This document shows positions 35,137 through 44,455 of a stretch of DNA of 64,000 nt, piece after piece. Origin of the DNA: an uncultured Nostoc sp. Lineage in GTDB: Bacteria > Cyanobacteriota > Cyanobacteriia > Cyanobacteriales > Nostocaceae. The position numbers were made by a program, and so were the translations under genes. The stretch's first letter is position 1, and every line of letters starts with the position of its first letter. The notes beneath the pieces were generated by a model. The model had not been told where the DNA came from. It did not search any database and saw only the letters and a list, made by a program, of their open reading frames with translations. Where the stretch lies: NCBI RefSeq assembly GCF_937863485.1, contig NZ_CALMFY010000162.1, positions 7,377 to 71,376 on the forward strand, written 5' to 3'.

Positions 35137-37837
35137 AAGTAGATTAACACCATTTGAAGATGCCTTACACTTGGCGACAATGCTACGTGTAGCAATGAAT
35201 GGACGTGATATTGGCGCTTACCTTTTGACAAAAGGCACTCAAAAAGATAGGTTCTGCTTTGTTTTTGGTTTTGACTGTAAGGGAATCCATCCCACTTTAA
35301 GACCGGAACAAATAGATACACTTTTTAATAACATTGAAGCAGGATTGAAAGATATCCCTAGCGGTGAAAGAATGACACTGCATTTGGGATCTTTTAGTTC
35401 CGACAAAGAGCGCCAAAAAGAATTAGCAACATTAATCAGAAATGCGCCATCACGAGATATCAAATATTTGTTGATGGCGGAAAGAGCTAGAGTTAAAGAA
35501 CTTACTATTTCTGGTGTTCGGAAGCCAAAATTTTTACGAATTTACGTCACTTACACGATTGAATCTAACTCGCAACATGCAGACGATTGGATAGAGAAAC
35601 TTTTAGTCAAAGCTGAATCATGGTGGTTGAAATTCAAAGGGGATCTCTCAGAAGTAGAAAACCAACGCATTGAAACCTTGATCACAAATGCTTACAAACA
35701 GGGTTTTCTCCGTTGGGAACAAATTTTATCTAACCAAATGGGATTGGATGTCAAGCCTTTGAGAGCTGATGAACTCTGGAAGGAGATATGGAAAAGGTTT
35801 AATGATACAGAACCAATAGAGATTCCCCAGTTGATGACTTTAGATGAACAAGGACTACATGAGCAAGTTAATTCAGATTTAGCTAGTACTAAATTGCTTA
35901 TAGACAATATCCACGGCACAACTTTGCTGATGGAGTCTAGCGTACCTTGTGCCGATCGCCGCTGGGTAAATGTTAACAATCGTTATATTGGCGCACTGTC
36001 ATTTCTGGAAAAACCCGGAGGTTGGCCCAATAAGTCTGCTCAACTGCGCTATTTATGGGAACTGTTGGCCAGAGAAAGAGTAGTAGATACAGAGATTTTT
36101 TGTGAGTTGACGGCGGCAAATCCAGCATTAGTGAAAACTACTTTGCAACGAGTCTTGAAACAGTCAAACATGACGACAATCATGGCTCAAGAAAAAAGTA
36201 AAACTATTGATGTCAACGCTCAATTAAAGTTGAAGAAATCGGTAGCAGCACAAGAACAATTATTTGAAGGTGCAGTACCAATCTATACGAGCATAGCTAT
36301 TTTGGTACATCGTCCAACTGTAGAGAAATTAGATGAGGCAACAAGATATATTGAAAACTGTTTTCAACGTCCAGCAAGGGTAATTAGGGAAACTGAGTAC
36401 GCCTGGAAAACTTGGCTGCAAACTCTACCGATAGTTTGGGAGGGTTTGTTAGCAACACCCTTCAACCGTCGCCAGCTATATTTAACAAGTGAAGTTCCCG
36501 GATTAATGCCTTTAGTTTTAACTAAACAAGGTGATAGACAAGGCTTTGAGTTGATTGCTGAAGAAGGCGGAACACCCGTACATTTAGATTTATTTAATCA
36601 ACACAAAAATTTAGCTTTGTTTGCCACAACTCGTGCTGGGAAATCGGTGTTGGTATCAGGGATTTTAACTCAGGCTTTGGCGCATGGCATTCCTGTAGTG
36701 GCGTTAGATTTCCCTAAACCCGATGGCACATCTACTTTCACTGACTACACAGAGTTTATGGAGGGGAATGGAGCCTATTTTGATATCTCTAAACAATCGA
36801 ATAACTTATTTGAACAGCCAGACTTACGATCGCTAGAACCAGAACAACAGCGCGATCGCTTTAACGATTATACCGCCTTCCTAGAATCAGCTTTAATGAC
36901 AATGGTTTTAGGATCATCGACTGAAAGTCAAATTTTATCGCAAACCGTGCGATCGCTGCTTAACTTAGCATTAGAAGCCTTCTTTGCTGATCAGGGCATA
37001 AAAGAGCGATATATACAGGCGATGGCAGGGGGATTTGGCACTCAGGCTTGGCTGAAAACTCCTACCTTAAAAGATTTTCTGTTTTTCTGTTCATCAGAAC
37101 ACTTGCAGCTAAGTTCTTTAACTGGCAGAGTAGAAGATGCCCTCAGTCAAATTCAGCTGCGCTTGCGGTTTTGGCTTTCTAGCCGCGTGGGACAAGCTAT
37201 TTCTGCACCATCCAGCTTTCCTACCGATGCACAACTTTTAGTTTTTGCTCTCAGAAACCTATCAGATAGTGAAGATGCAGCCGTACTATCTTTGAGTGCC
37301 TATTCAGCAGCATTACGACGCGCACTCAGCAGCCCAGCTTCTATATTCTTCATTGATGAAGCACCAATTTTATTTGAATTCGAGCAAATTTCTGACTTAG
37401 TTGGCAGAATTTGTGCGAACGGTGCTAAAGCCGGTATCAGAGTCATCTTATCAGGACAAGATCCTGATACTATTGCCAAATCTAAAGCTGCATCTAAAAT
37501 TTTGCAAAACCTGACAACACGATTGATTGGACGCATTCAGCCAGTTGCAGTGGATAGTTTTGCAGACATCTTAAAGTATCCCCGCCAAATTATTTCTCGT
37601 AATGCGTCGGAAAGCTTTTTTCCCCGCAAAGAAGGCGTTTATAGCCAATGGCTGCTAGATGATAACGGTATTTATACATTCTGTCGTTACTATCCAGGTT
37701 ACGAACAATTGGCAGCAGTTGCTAATAACCCCTCTGAACAAACTGCACGCAGTAAAATGATGCAACTTCACAGCAATAAATATGAAGCAATTTCTGCATT
37801 TGCACGTCAGTTAGTGGCTACTCTACGTAGTAGTTAA
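35090..37837 (+). CDS. VirB4/TraC-like type IV secretion ATPase
   Basis: A 915-residue ATPase that would energise assembly of, and transport through, the channel. Walker A ATTRAGKSVL lies near residue 513; Walker B IFFIDEAPILFEF near residue 753; a downstream ILSGQDPDTIAKS segment fits the VirB4 sensor region. The N-terminal 450 residues resemble the VirB4/TraC oligomerisation domain. The start at 35090 (MKQKIGKQ) is preferred over an ATG-less extension at 35030. It overlaps the VirB3-like gene, indicating translational coupling. This is the best supported component of the cluster. Confidence 0.85.
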   Translation: MKQKIGKQSVSVAGNESRLTPFEDALHLATMLRVAMNGRDIGAYLLTKGTQKDRFCFVFGFDCKGIHPTLRPEQIDTLFNNIEAGLKDIPSGERMTLHLGSFSSDKERQKELATLIRNAPSRDIKYLLMAERARVKELTISGVRKPKFLRIYVTYTIESNSQHADDWIEKLLVKAESWWLKFKGDLSEVENQRIETLITNAYKQGFLRWEQILSNQMGLDVKPLRADELWKEIWKRFNDTEPIEIPQLMTLDEQGLHEQVNSDLASTKLLIDNIHGTTLLMESSVPCADRRWVNVNNRYIGALSFLEKPGGWPNKSAQLRYLWELLARERVVDTEIFCELTAANPALVKTTLQRVLKQSNMTTIMAQEKSKTIDVNAQLKLKKSVAAQEQLFEGAVPIYTSIAILVHRPTVEKLDEATRYIENCFQRPARVIRETEYAWKTWLQTLPIVWEGLLATPFNRRQLYLTSEVPGLMPLVLTKQGDRQGFELIAEEGGTPVHLDLFNQHKNLALFATTRAGKSVLVSGILTQALAHGIPVVALDFPKPDGTSTFTDYTEFMEGNGAYFDISKQSNNLFEQPDLRSLEPEQQRDRFNDYTAFLESALMTMVLGSSTESQILSQTVRSLLNLALEAFFADQGIKERYIQAMAGGFGTQAWLKTPTLKDFLFFCSSEHLQLSSLTGRVEDALSQIQLRLRFWLSSRVGQAISAPSSFPTDAQLLVFALRNLSDSEDAAVLSLSAYSAALRRALSSPASIFFIDEAPILFEFEQISDLVGRICANGAKAGIRVILSGQDPDTIAKSKAASKILQNLTTRLIGRIQPVAVDSFADILKYPRQIISRNASESFFPRKEGVYSQWLLDDNGIYTFCRYYPGYEQLAAVANNPSEQTARSKMMQLHSNKYEAISAFARQLVATLRSS

Positions 37838-37922
37838 TCGGGTTCTGTAAGCAGTTAACAGTGTTTAAAAAAGTTATAAATCATAGTTAAAAAGCTAAAT
37901 TACCTTTTTCAGGCACAAATGT

Positions 37923-38798
37923 ATGCGAAAAACTACCATTTTTACTCTGACGTTGCTATCTCTGGCAATCCTACCAGCAATGGCACAAGTTCAACTGGGA
38001 GGTGGATTAGGCGAGGTTTGGACTAATTTTAAATCATATTCCACAGATATGGGAAAATACTTTCAAAATAATCTGAGCGAAAACTTAAACCCTGTAGAAA
38101 CACAGAGCCGAAATGCTCTTGATAGTGCCAAGGGAAATACAGAATTGAAGATACCTAACCCCGTCGATGCGGGGCAAAATGTTCGTGATAACATTATCAA
38201 CGAATCTTATCGTTCAGAATCTAAAGCAAGCCGCTTTGAAAATAATGCAGCAGTACGGGCAAATTTAGTTAGTAATGAACTCAATCGTTTTATTACTCGT
38301 GGAGCAGCAGAAGCTATTCTTGGTAAAGATGGACAAAATCGGACACAAGTAAAGTTAGAAAATACTGAAAATACACTAAAAGATATTGACGCAATTAGCG
38401 ATACGGCGGGGGCAGGGAACAACCTAGATAGTGTTAGATTTGATAATTTAAGTAAGGGATTAAAGCAAGCTGCAATAGATGCGGGTGCAGTAGCGACTCT
38501 TTCGGGTTTATCAGAGTTAGGAAAAATCCTAAATGAAAATAACTTGCAAACTATTAAGATTCAACGGGCACAATCAGCAATTATAGGTGAAACATTTGCT
38601 CAGACAATACAAACGAATCAGTCTTTGCAATATTCTAATTTAAATTTAGCAAACATTTCTCAGCAGGCAGAAGAGGCGAATCGCGCTCGCAGAGTAGATA
38701 CATCTACAGAAGCAGCGCGACTTTTACGAGCTACTTCTCAACTAGATTTGTTTGGCAGAAAAGTTGGTAAGTCGGATTTTAGGATAAAAAAACTCTAA
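37923..38798 (+). CDS. Secreted helical protein, VirB5/TrbJ-like by position
   Basis: A 291-residue exported protein with a clean signal peptide (cleavage near AMA-QVQ, residue 22). The mature part is rich in Asn, Ala and Gln and predicted helical, with coiled-coil character around residues 60-130 and 215-270. VirB5/TrbJ proteins are periplasmic helical bundles that sit at the pilus tip or assemble the channel, and the gene lies in the matching place between VirB4- and VirB6-like genes. There is no diagnostic motif, so the role is inferred. Confidence 0.45.
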   Translation: MRKTTIFTLTLLSLAILPAMAQVQLGGGLGEVWTNFKSYSTDMGKYFQNNLSENLNPVETQSRNALDSAKGNTELKIPNPVDAGQNVRDNIINESYRSESKASRFENNAAVRANLVSNELNRFITRGAAEAILGKDGQNRTQVKLENTENTLKDIDAISDTAGAGNNLDSVRFDNLSKGLKQAAIDAGAVATLSGLSELGKILNENNLQTIKIQRAQSAIIGETFAQTIQTNQSLQYSNLNLANISQQAEEANRARRVDTSTEAARLLRATSQLDLFGRKVGKSDFRIKKL

Positions 38799-38846
38799 TT
38801 TTCCATACAATTTTTAAAATTCTTAAAGTTTTTACAAACCAACAGT

Positions 38847-38955
38847 AAATCTAAAAAAACGGTTTGCTAGGGTGCTTTAGCGACAGCCTAACGCACCGAA
38901 AGCATCCTGGATGGTGCGTTACGTTCCTAACGCACCCTACGAAATCTAAAAAAAC
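38847..38955. repeat. Repeat insertion flanked by a 14-bp direct repeat
   Basis: AAATCTAAAAAAAC occurs at 38847-38860 and again at 38942-38955. Between them are 81 bp with terminal inverted repeats (TAGGGTGC...GCACCCTA) and an inner palindrome of CTAACGCACC with GGTGCGTTAC. This looks like a mobile miniature element with its target duplication, inserted just before the VirB6-like gene. Confidence 0.75.
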
Positions 38956-38971
38956 AGCCCATCAACTCAAA

Positions 38972-40033
38972 ATGCAACTTGCTATTCAACTAATTTTTGC
39001 CCAAGTAGGTGTCCAAGTAGGCATTGATGAGGTTCTCGATAATGGTGCCGTAACTTCTCTAAGTATTGCCGAAGGTTGGAATAAACAATGGCTGGATTTA
39101 TTACAAAATAATACCAGTAATAACTTGTATGGAGCGCTGACAAATCTGGGTATTTTTTTTGCGGTAGGAACCCTGTTATTTTTTATGATACAATTCCTCA
39201 AAGACTTAATATCCTACGAATATAGTCGTCCAATATCAGCTTTAATTTGGCCTTTTGTGGTGGTGATCCTTTTAAGTAATTCAGGGAAGGGAAGTATCCT
39301 TTCTAATCTGACACTGGGAGTCAGGGATTTTTTAAACACTGTGAATCAGCAAGTAGTGGTATCAGCAGATGCGGGTAAAATGTACCAACAAGCACTGAAT
39401 ATGAGTGTTGCTGAAGAAGTAACTGGTTCTTTTCTGCGTCCTTGCCAATCGCTAACTGGCGCTCAACAAAGTCAATGCTTTGTCAGCGCTGCCGATAAAG
39501 TCAATATTCTCTTGCAGAAATATAGAAATACATACGGAAGTAAAATTTGGATATATAGGCTACAAACTAAGTTAGATAATATTAGATATAACAAAGGCTT
39601 TGTATCAGAAACCTCATTTAATTCTTTGTTAGGTTCTACAGTCCAAACAAGCATCAAAAACTTTTTAGTTTCCTTACAATATGCCTTCCAGAATTTGATA
39701 GAAGCTACTATGTTGCTGATAGCGGTTTTAGGGCCAATAGCCGTAGGTGGGTCTTTACTGCCTGTAGCTGGTAAACCAATTTTCGCATGGGTGACGGGAT
39801 TTTTATCTATTGGAATCGCCAAAATTTCATTCAATATTATTGCTGTGCTGACTGCCGCAGTTATTGTAAATGGGCCAGGCCAAAATGCTAATGCTGATCC
39901 AGACTTAATGTGGTTCATAATTTTTCTGGGAATTTTAGCACCAATTTTATCATTACTTGTGGCTGCTGCTGGCGGTTTTGCAGTCTTCAGTGCTATCAGT
40001 AATACGGCTTCTTTAGTAAAGGAGAGGATATAG
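38972..40033 (+). CDS. VirB6/TrbL-like polytopic membrane protein
   Basis: A 353-residue protein with an N-terminal segment resembling a signal (LAIQLIFAQVG), a membrane helix pair around residues 55-105, a large extracytoplasmic loop (about 110-220, with a Cys pair), and at least four C-terminal helices ending in a Gly/Ala-rich hydrophobic stretch. This is the layout of VirB6/TrbL, the inner-membrane core of type IV channels. The ATG at 38972 is preferred because the upstream extension lies in the inserted repeat. Confidence 0.6.
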   Translation: MQLAIQLIFAQVGVQVGIDEVLDNGAVTSLSIAEGWNKQWLDLLQNNTSNNLYGALTNLGIFFAVGTLLFFMIQFLKDLISYEYSRPISALIWPFVVVILLSNSGKGSILSNLTLGVRDFLNTVNQQVVVSADAGKMYQQALNMSVAEEVTGSFLRPCQSLTGAQQSQCFVSAADKVNILLQKYRNTYGSKIWIYRLQTKLDNIRYNKGFVSETSFNSLLGSTVQTSIKNFLVSLQYAFQNLIEATMLLIAVLGPIAVGGSLLPVAGKPIFAWVTGFLSIGIAKISFNIIAVLTAAVIVNGPGQNANADPDLMWFIIFLGILAPILSLLVAAAGGFAVFSAISNTASLVKERI

Positions 40034-40050
40034 GAAATTCCAAATTCCAA

Positions 40051-40146
40051 ATGAATAAAATTTTGGCAAGTGTCGTAATTGCTGAATTATATGCAAATGA
40101 TAATTTATATAGAATAGCTGAAGTTTTTTGCGGAAGAGGTGAGTAA
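40051..40146 (+). CDS. Possible 31-codon open reading frame abutting the next gene
   Basis: ATG at 40051 to TAA at 40144-40146 encodes 31 residues starting MNKILASVVIAELYA; the next gene's ATG follows with no gap. The position between VirB6- and VirB8-like genes is where small VirB7-type lipoproteins occur in other systems, but there is no lipobox, only one Cys near the end. It may instead be a leader region. Weakly supported. Confidence 0.3.
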   Translation: MNKILASVVIAELYANDNLYRIAEVFCGRGE

Positions 40147-40971
40147 ATGGTGCGTTTACTGGAAAAAAGACAATCAATAGCAAGTGTTTTGACACTTTTT
40201 GCGATCGCAACCTTCGGTTTACATATATTAGTTTTATTTTTCTTCTTATTACAAGGGCTAAATATTCGCCAACTCAGTCTGAGAAAACCTCCCAACTTTG
40301 TGCAATTAATCGACGGTAAACCAGTAGGTAATATCGATGATTTAGCAAGAGATCCAGAAGCAATTCGCCAATTCATCAGCAAAACGATGATATCAATGTT
40401 TAGCTGGTCTGGAACCTTGCCACCACAAAATATCGAAGAAGTTGCAAACCCCAAACCAGATTTAGGAGTTCTTATTCAAACACCTCAAGCGAGTAGCCAA
40501 AAAGTTAGTACCAGCAGTTGGATAGCTAGTTTTGCCTTGTCCGAAGACTTTCGCAAAGGTTTCTTAAGCACAGTTGCAGAAATGACACCGCCAGAAGTTT
40601 TCTCTGAAAATCCCAGCTTAGCTATGACATCACAATTAGTTATTAAGCGGGTTTATCCGCCAAAACAAATTGCACCAGGAAAGTGGCGAGTGGGTATGGT
40701 AGCTGACTTAATTCAAAAAAACCGAGTTGGTGGTGCAAAACTCATAACTCCTTTTAACAAAGATTTACTTGTACGTGCAGCAGATTATTTTGGTAATCCC
40801 CAAGGCGACAATGGTACAGACTTGCAAAAAGCAATTTATAGTGTCCGCGCTGATAGATTAGAAATTTATGAAATTCGGAACTTATGTTTGCTAGATGGCA
40901 ACAACGGACTTAACAATGATAAATTTACACAATGCGGCGCTGGACAAACATCTGATAGCTTTATCAGATGA
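40147..40971 (+). CDS. VirB8-like bitopic membrane protein, copy 1
   Basis: A 274-residue protein with one membrane helix near the N-terminus (about 12-36) and a periplasmic domain. Segments PEAIRQFISKTM near 75 and GKWRVGMVADLI then FNKDLLVRAADY recur in the next gene. VirB8/TrbF proteins have the same topology with an NTF2-like periplasmic domain that scaffolds the channel. GGAAGAGGTGAG upstream supplies a strong ribosome binding site. Assignment by topology, position and pairing. Confidence 0.5.
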   Translation: MVRLLEKRQSIASVLTLFAIATFGLHILVLFFFLLQGLNIRQLSLRKPPNFVQLIDGKPVGNIDDLARDPEAIRQFISKTMISMFSWSGTLPPQNIEEVANPKPDLGVLIQTPQASSQKVSTSSWIASFALSEDFRKGFLSTVAEMTPPEVFSENPSLAMTSQLVIKRVYPPKQIAPGKWRVGMVADLIQKNRVGGAKLITPFNKDLLVRAADYFGNPQGDNGTDLQKAIYSVRADRLEIYEIRNLCLLDGNNGLNNDKFTQCGAGQTSDSFIR

Positions 40972-40982
40972 GTAGGTAGACA

Positions 40983-41007
40983 GAGACGCGATTAATCGCA
41001 TCTGTAC
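40983..41007. repeat. Dispersed palindromic repeat between the VirB8-like genes
   Basis: The same unit as at 7540-7601 with one change in the right arm (GACGCGATTAATCGCATC then TGTAC). It lies 12 bp after the stop of the first VirB8-like gene. Confidence 0.85.
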
Positions 41008-41106
41008 TGGGGAGTAGGGAATCAGCCTTTTCGAGTTGTACAGAGTTTTTTAAAAAATCAAATAAGACCTATAGATTTATAATTCACTAATTTTATATAA
41101 ATATAA

Positions 41107-41811
41107 ATGCAAATACTCAAACCAGAAAATAGGAAAAATAACCCATTGCCACTGTTGGCAGTCGGAACATTTGGGTTAAATGTATTTACCCTGCTTTTAC
41201 TACTATTTAACGGGTCTATGTTACAGCAATTAGGTCGTCAACTCACACCTCAAAGTTTAGTGCAGCTTGTTGATGGTCGCACTATAACCGTAGACCCCCA
41301 ACCAAATTTAGAGCGACAGCCAGAGGCGATTCGGCAGTTTGTGGGTGAAACTATGAGCTTAATGCTTACTTGGTCAGATCAACAGCCGCCAACGCAAGTC
41401 TGGGAAATTACCTCCCAACTGGTAGCTGATAATTTTAAACAAAAACTTAAGTCAGAACTTACCAATTTAAATCCAGATAGCCAATTTGAAAATGTTAATA
41501 GAGGAGCAGAAAATGTATTAGTAATTCAAAAAATCTCTCAACCTACAAAAATAGGTGATGGACAGTGGAAAGTGGAGATGTTTGCTAATCAATTAGTTTT
41601 TAACGGTTATGATAGGTTGGGAAAATCAATTTCGTTTAATAAACAAGTTTTAGTTAGAGCAATAGATGAACCCGCAACTTCCCTACCAAATGCATCACTA
41701 CCATTGCACTTCGCAGCTTACCGTCTTGGTGAAGCCAGACTAGAAATTTATAATGTATGTAATATCAAAGATAAAAATTGTTCTGGAAATCCCAACCAAG
41801 CTTTACCATGA
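41107..41811 (+). CDS. VirB8-like bitopic membrane protein, copy 2
   Basis: A 234-residue paralogue of the preceding protein: membrane helix at about 17-38, then matching motifs SLVQLVDGR, PEAIRQFVGETM, GQWKVEMFANQLV and FNKQVLVRAID. It ends with a Cys-containing tail (CNIKDKNC). The TGA overlaps the ATG of the VirB10-like gene by one base pattern (ATGA), showing translational coupling. Two tandem divergent copies are unusual for type IV systems. Confidence 0.55.
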   Translation: MQILKPENRKNNPLPLLAVGTFGLNVFTLLLLLFNGSMLQQLGRQLTPQSLVQLVDGRTITVDPQPNLERQPEAIRQFVGETMSLMLTWSDQQPPTQVWEITSQLVADNFKQKLKSELTNLNPDSQFENVNRGAENVLVIQKISQPTKIGDGQWKVEMFANQLVFNGYDRLGKSISFNKQVLVRAIDEPATSLPNASLPLHFAAYRLGEARLEIYNVCNIKDKNCSGNPNQALP

Positions 41812-43412
41812 CTAAATACTCAATTCCTGCGGAAACACCTCCTCAAAATGGATTTACTCTAACCACCGATGCTCACCAACAAGATGTAGAATCTTTTGAT
41901 TGGGAATCGCGGATGTCAAGGTTGGTCGGCTTTGAAGAAGAATTTTCTACCGATACCCAAGGATCAGAAGACTCTGCAACGCCGCAAGAGTCGCTTTCTC
42001 AACCACAAGAAGTTCAGACTAAGCAAGCCCTCTCATCTAATCCCTTTGCAAAATTAGGCTTGGTAGGGGCTGCTACCTTAGCGATAGTTTTGGTGGGTGG
42101 TGTGTTTTTGTCCCAGTTGATGAGTAGCAGCAATTCAAAGCCAAAAAATATTGTTTCTCCACAAGTATCATCGCAGCCAACTAATGAATCTAGCTCTCAA
42201 CAGCTAGAAACAGATTTAGATACTTACAAAACTAAATTAGCCCTGACTGAACAAGCAGAGTCAGTGAAAGCCGCCCAACAACAGCTCAGAATTGCTAAAT
42301 CAACGCCGACAGTAGCCTTAAAAGCAGAACCGTCAGTTTCTTCCAGAGGTAGAGAGAGAGTGATCCCAACACCTCCACCAACAGTTTACCCACCTCGGAC
42401 AGTGACAGTTGAGCGCATCGTTAAAGTACCTGCTTCTCAACCTTTGCCATCACCCCAAATACCAGTTGTGCAGCCAAACACTCAACCCGTAGTCAATATA
42501 ACTCCACCATCTCCACCAACCCCATTACAAGAGTGGGCAAGGTTAGCAAAGTTAGGTAGCTACGGTCAAGTAAGTCTCACTGATCAACCTAATAACATCG
42601 CAGCTGCTCCTGAGCCTGCAAACAATACGCAGCCGCAGGAACAGACACCACAACCGGAAACTCCTGCTCCTGTGGTCAGCCAAGCGCAAGAGAAGGGAGA
42701 GAAATCTGTAGCAGTAGGAAGTAGTGCTAAAGCTGTGTTAGCAACAGCGATATTTGGGGAAACTAATACTAAATCAGGCGGTGGTGATGAAACAGGTGAA
42801 CAGAAAAACGTATTTGTGATCCGATTGAAAGAACCACTAAAATCTACCGATGGTTCGATTGCTCTACCTGCAAACACCGAATTCCTCGCTGAAATTGGTT
42901 CCCTTTCCGAACAAGGTCTTTTGTCCATGAATGTAGTCAAAATTATCTCGCATAATGATGGCAACCTTACAGAACGAAGCTTACCTAACAATACAATTAT
43001 TCTTCGCGGTACCCAAGGTAAACCTTTAATTGCAAATAAATTTCCCAGTTCAAGTTCGTCGATAGCATCGATGGATGCAGGACTATTCGTTTTGGGAGGT
43101 ATTGGTAAAGCAGCAGAGTTAGTAAATCGTGCTGATACTGAATACCAACTAGTTAATACTGCACCAGTTGTCACTACCGACGGCACTCCTACTACCACCA
43201 ACGTCCAACCATACCAACAGCTTATTCCTGTCACTAAGAACAGACGCAATCTTGCAGCTGCGGTTCTGGAAGGTGGTATGAACTCTGTAGTTCCCCAGAT
43301 TGCCCAACGTAATCAACAATCGATCGCCCAAATGTCACAACAAACTAATGTTTGGTTTTTGCCAGCCGGTACAAATATTGAAATATACGTTAATCAAGCA
43401 ACCCAGTTTTAA
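41808..43412 (+). CDS. VirB10/TrbI-like channel protein
   Basis: A 534-residue protein: cytoplasmic N-terminus (about 1-80), one membrane helix (LGLVGAATLAIVLVGGVF, about 84-104), a coiled stretch, a Pro-rich periplasmic linker (about 175-290), and a C-terminal beta domain with ALPANTEFLAEI and the final WFLPAGTNIEIYVNQ. This is the VirB10/TrbI architecture, the protein that spans the envelope and transmits the ATP signal. The start at 41808 overlaps the previous stop. Confidence 0.68.
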   Translation: MTKYSIPAETPPQNGFTLTTDAHQQDVESFDWESRMSRLVGFEEEFSTDTQGSEDSATPQESLSQPQEVQTKQALSSNPFAKLGLVGAATLAIVLVGGVFLSQLMSSSNSKPKNIVSPQVSSQPTNESSSQQLETDLDTYKTKLALTEQAESVKAAQQQLRIAKSTPTVALKAEPSVSSRGRERVIPTPPPTVYPPRTVTVERIVKVPASQPLPSPQIPVVQPNTQPVVNITPPSPPTPLQEWARLAKLGSYGQVSLTDQPNNIAAAPEPANNTQPQEQTPQPETPAPVVSQAQEKGEKSVAVGSSAKAVLATAIFGETNTKSGGGDETGEQKNVFVIRLKEPLKSTDGSIALPANTEFLAEIGSLSEQGLLSMNVVKIISHNDGNLTERSLPNNTIILRGTQGKPLIANKFPSSSSSIASMDAGLFVLGGIGKAAELVNRADTEYQLVNTAPVVTTDGTPTTTNVQPYQQLIPVTKNRRNLAAAVLEGGMNSVVPQIAQRNQQSIAQMSQQTNVWFLPAGTNIEIYVNQATQF

Positions 43413-43531
43413 GAGGTAGGATTTATACTAATTTTAGATTTTGGATTGGGTAATGGTAATTGGTAATTAGTTTTCCTTCTATCTTTCCCATCTCCCCTTA
43501 TTATATCTACCAATCTACCCCATTTGCAATC

Positions 43532-44104
43532 ATGAAAAATAATACTAACTTGTCAGGAAATACCTCAAATAATTATTATTTCCTACCTATAGCTTCCTTA
43601 ATTTTCTCGGTTGCTATGTTTTTGTTAGTAGGTCGTGCTGTAGCTAATAATGCTGTTCTGCGTTCCGTATTTTCTTGCCAAGCACAGGGTTTAGGGGGAC
43701 TAATACCTACTATCAACGTTTGGTATCAACAAGGAACAAACTTAAGTTTTATTCCGGCTGGAGAAGTAATTAAAAAAGTTTGGTTAAACGATCCATCACA
43801 GGTAACTATGGATTTTGATGGCCCAGTATGTATGCAGTTTGGTCAAGATCCTAATACTAGTGGAGGAGATTGTAAAAACTCAGCAGCGAATGTCATTCAA
43901 CTTAGACGAATTAAAAAACTGGATATTCGTGGATTTCCTCCCACTAGCAATACACTTTTAACAGTTGTTACCGAAGCACAAGGTAAAAATAAGTTGTATA
44001 CTTTTCGAGTGTTATATGGAAAAGATAACCCTGAATATCACACTTTAGCAATTTTTCCCGATCCTCCTGGTCAGGAAGGAGCTTGTGCGAGAGTTTCACA
44101 ATAA
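43532..44104 (+). CDS. VirB9/TrbG-like periplasmic protein candidate
   Basis: A 190-residue protein with an N-terminal hydrophobic segment (about 20-40). The body has features seen in VirB9 N-terminal domains: LSFIPAGEVIKKVWLNDPSQ, an IQLRRIKKLDI strand, and TLLTVVTEAQ followed by LYTFRVLYG. VirB9 forms the outer-membrane core ring with VirB7 and VirB10. The order here (after VirB10) is reversed from the classical virB operon. ATG at 43532 is preferred over the TTG/ATG upstream extension. Four Cys may form disulfides. Confidence 0.45.
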   Translation: MKNNTNLSGNTSNNYYFLPIASLIFSVAMFLLVGRAVANNAVLRSVFSCQAQGLGGLIPTINVWYQQGTNLSFIPAGEVIKKVWLNDPSQVTMDFDGPVCMQFGQDPNTSGGDCKNSAANVIQLRRIKKLDIRGFPPTSNTLLTVVTEAQGKNKLYTFRVLYGKDNPEYHTLAIFPDPPGQEGACARVSQ

Positions 44105-44211
44105 ACTTCTAGCAAAAGTACCAGACGACAACTACTGAAGTTTCCCTCCACAAAAAGCGCTGATGGTTACGTATATCTGCTTTGTGTCTTTTCAAAAGCC
44201 TTGCTCTAATT

Positions 44212-44230
44212 CCCTCTTTAGAAAGGAGGG
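44212..44230 (+). terminator. Candidate terminator of the secretion cluster
   Basis: CCCTCTTT pairs with AAGGAGGG across a 3-4 base loop; T-rich sequence (TTTTTTTC) follows about 28 bases on. It is the first strong hairpin after the last gene of the cluster. Confidence 0.4.
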
Positions 44231-44455
44231 TTAGGGAGGATCTAAGTCTTTTAGCAGTTTTTTTCTTTATAGAGTACGGTTTAAGATAGAAAATAGAGAA
44301 TGGTGTAGTTCAATCAATTAAAAAATGCTATAACTTAACCCTCTTAACTGACTCAGGCGTTTTCAGCCTACATCTTTATAAATCTTTAAATAAAAACTAA
44401 CTACAAATCCTAAATCCGTGCAAATATAAAGAAAAGCTTAAGAGGTTACAGACTC
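44231..44455. other. Non-coding spacer, nothing further recognised
   Basis: AT-rich sequence between the cluster and the 79-aa gene; probably carries that gene's promoter. Confidence 0.4.

Noticed and set aside
42584-43249. 221-codon frame antisense to the VirB10-like gene
   Set aside because: Low-complexity shadow caused by the Pro/Thr-rich repeats of the real gene.
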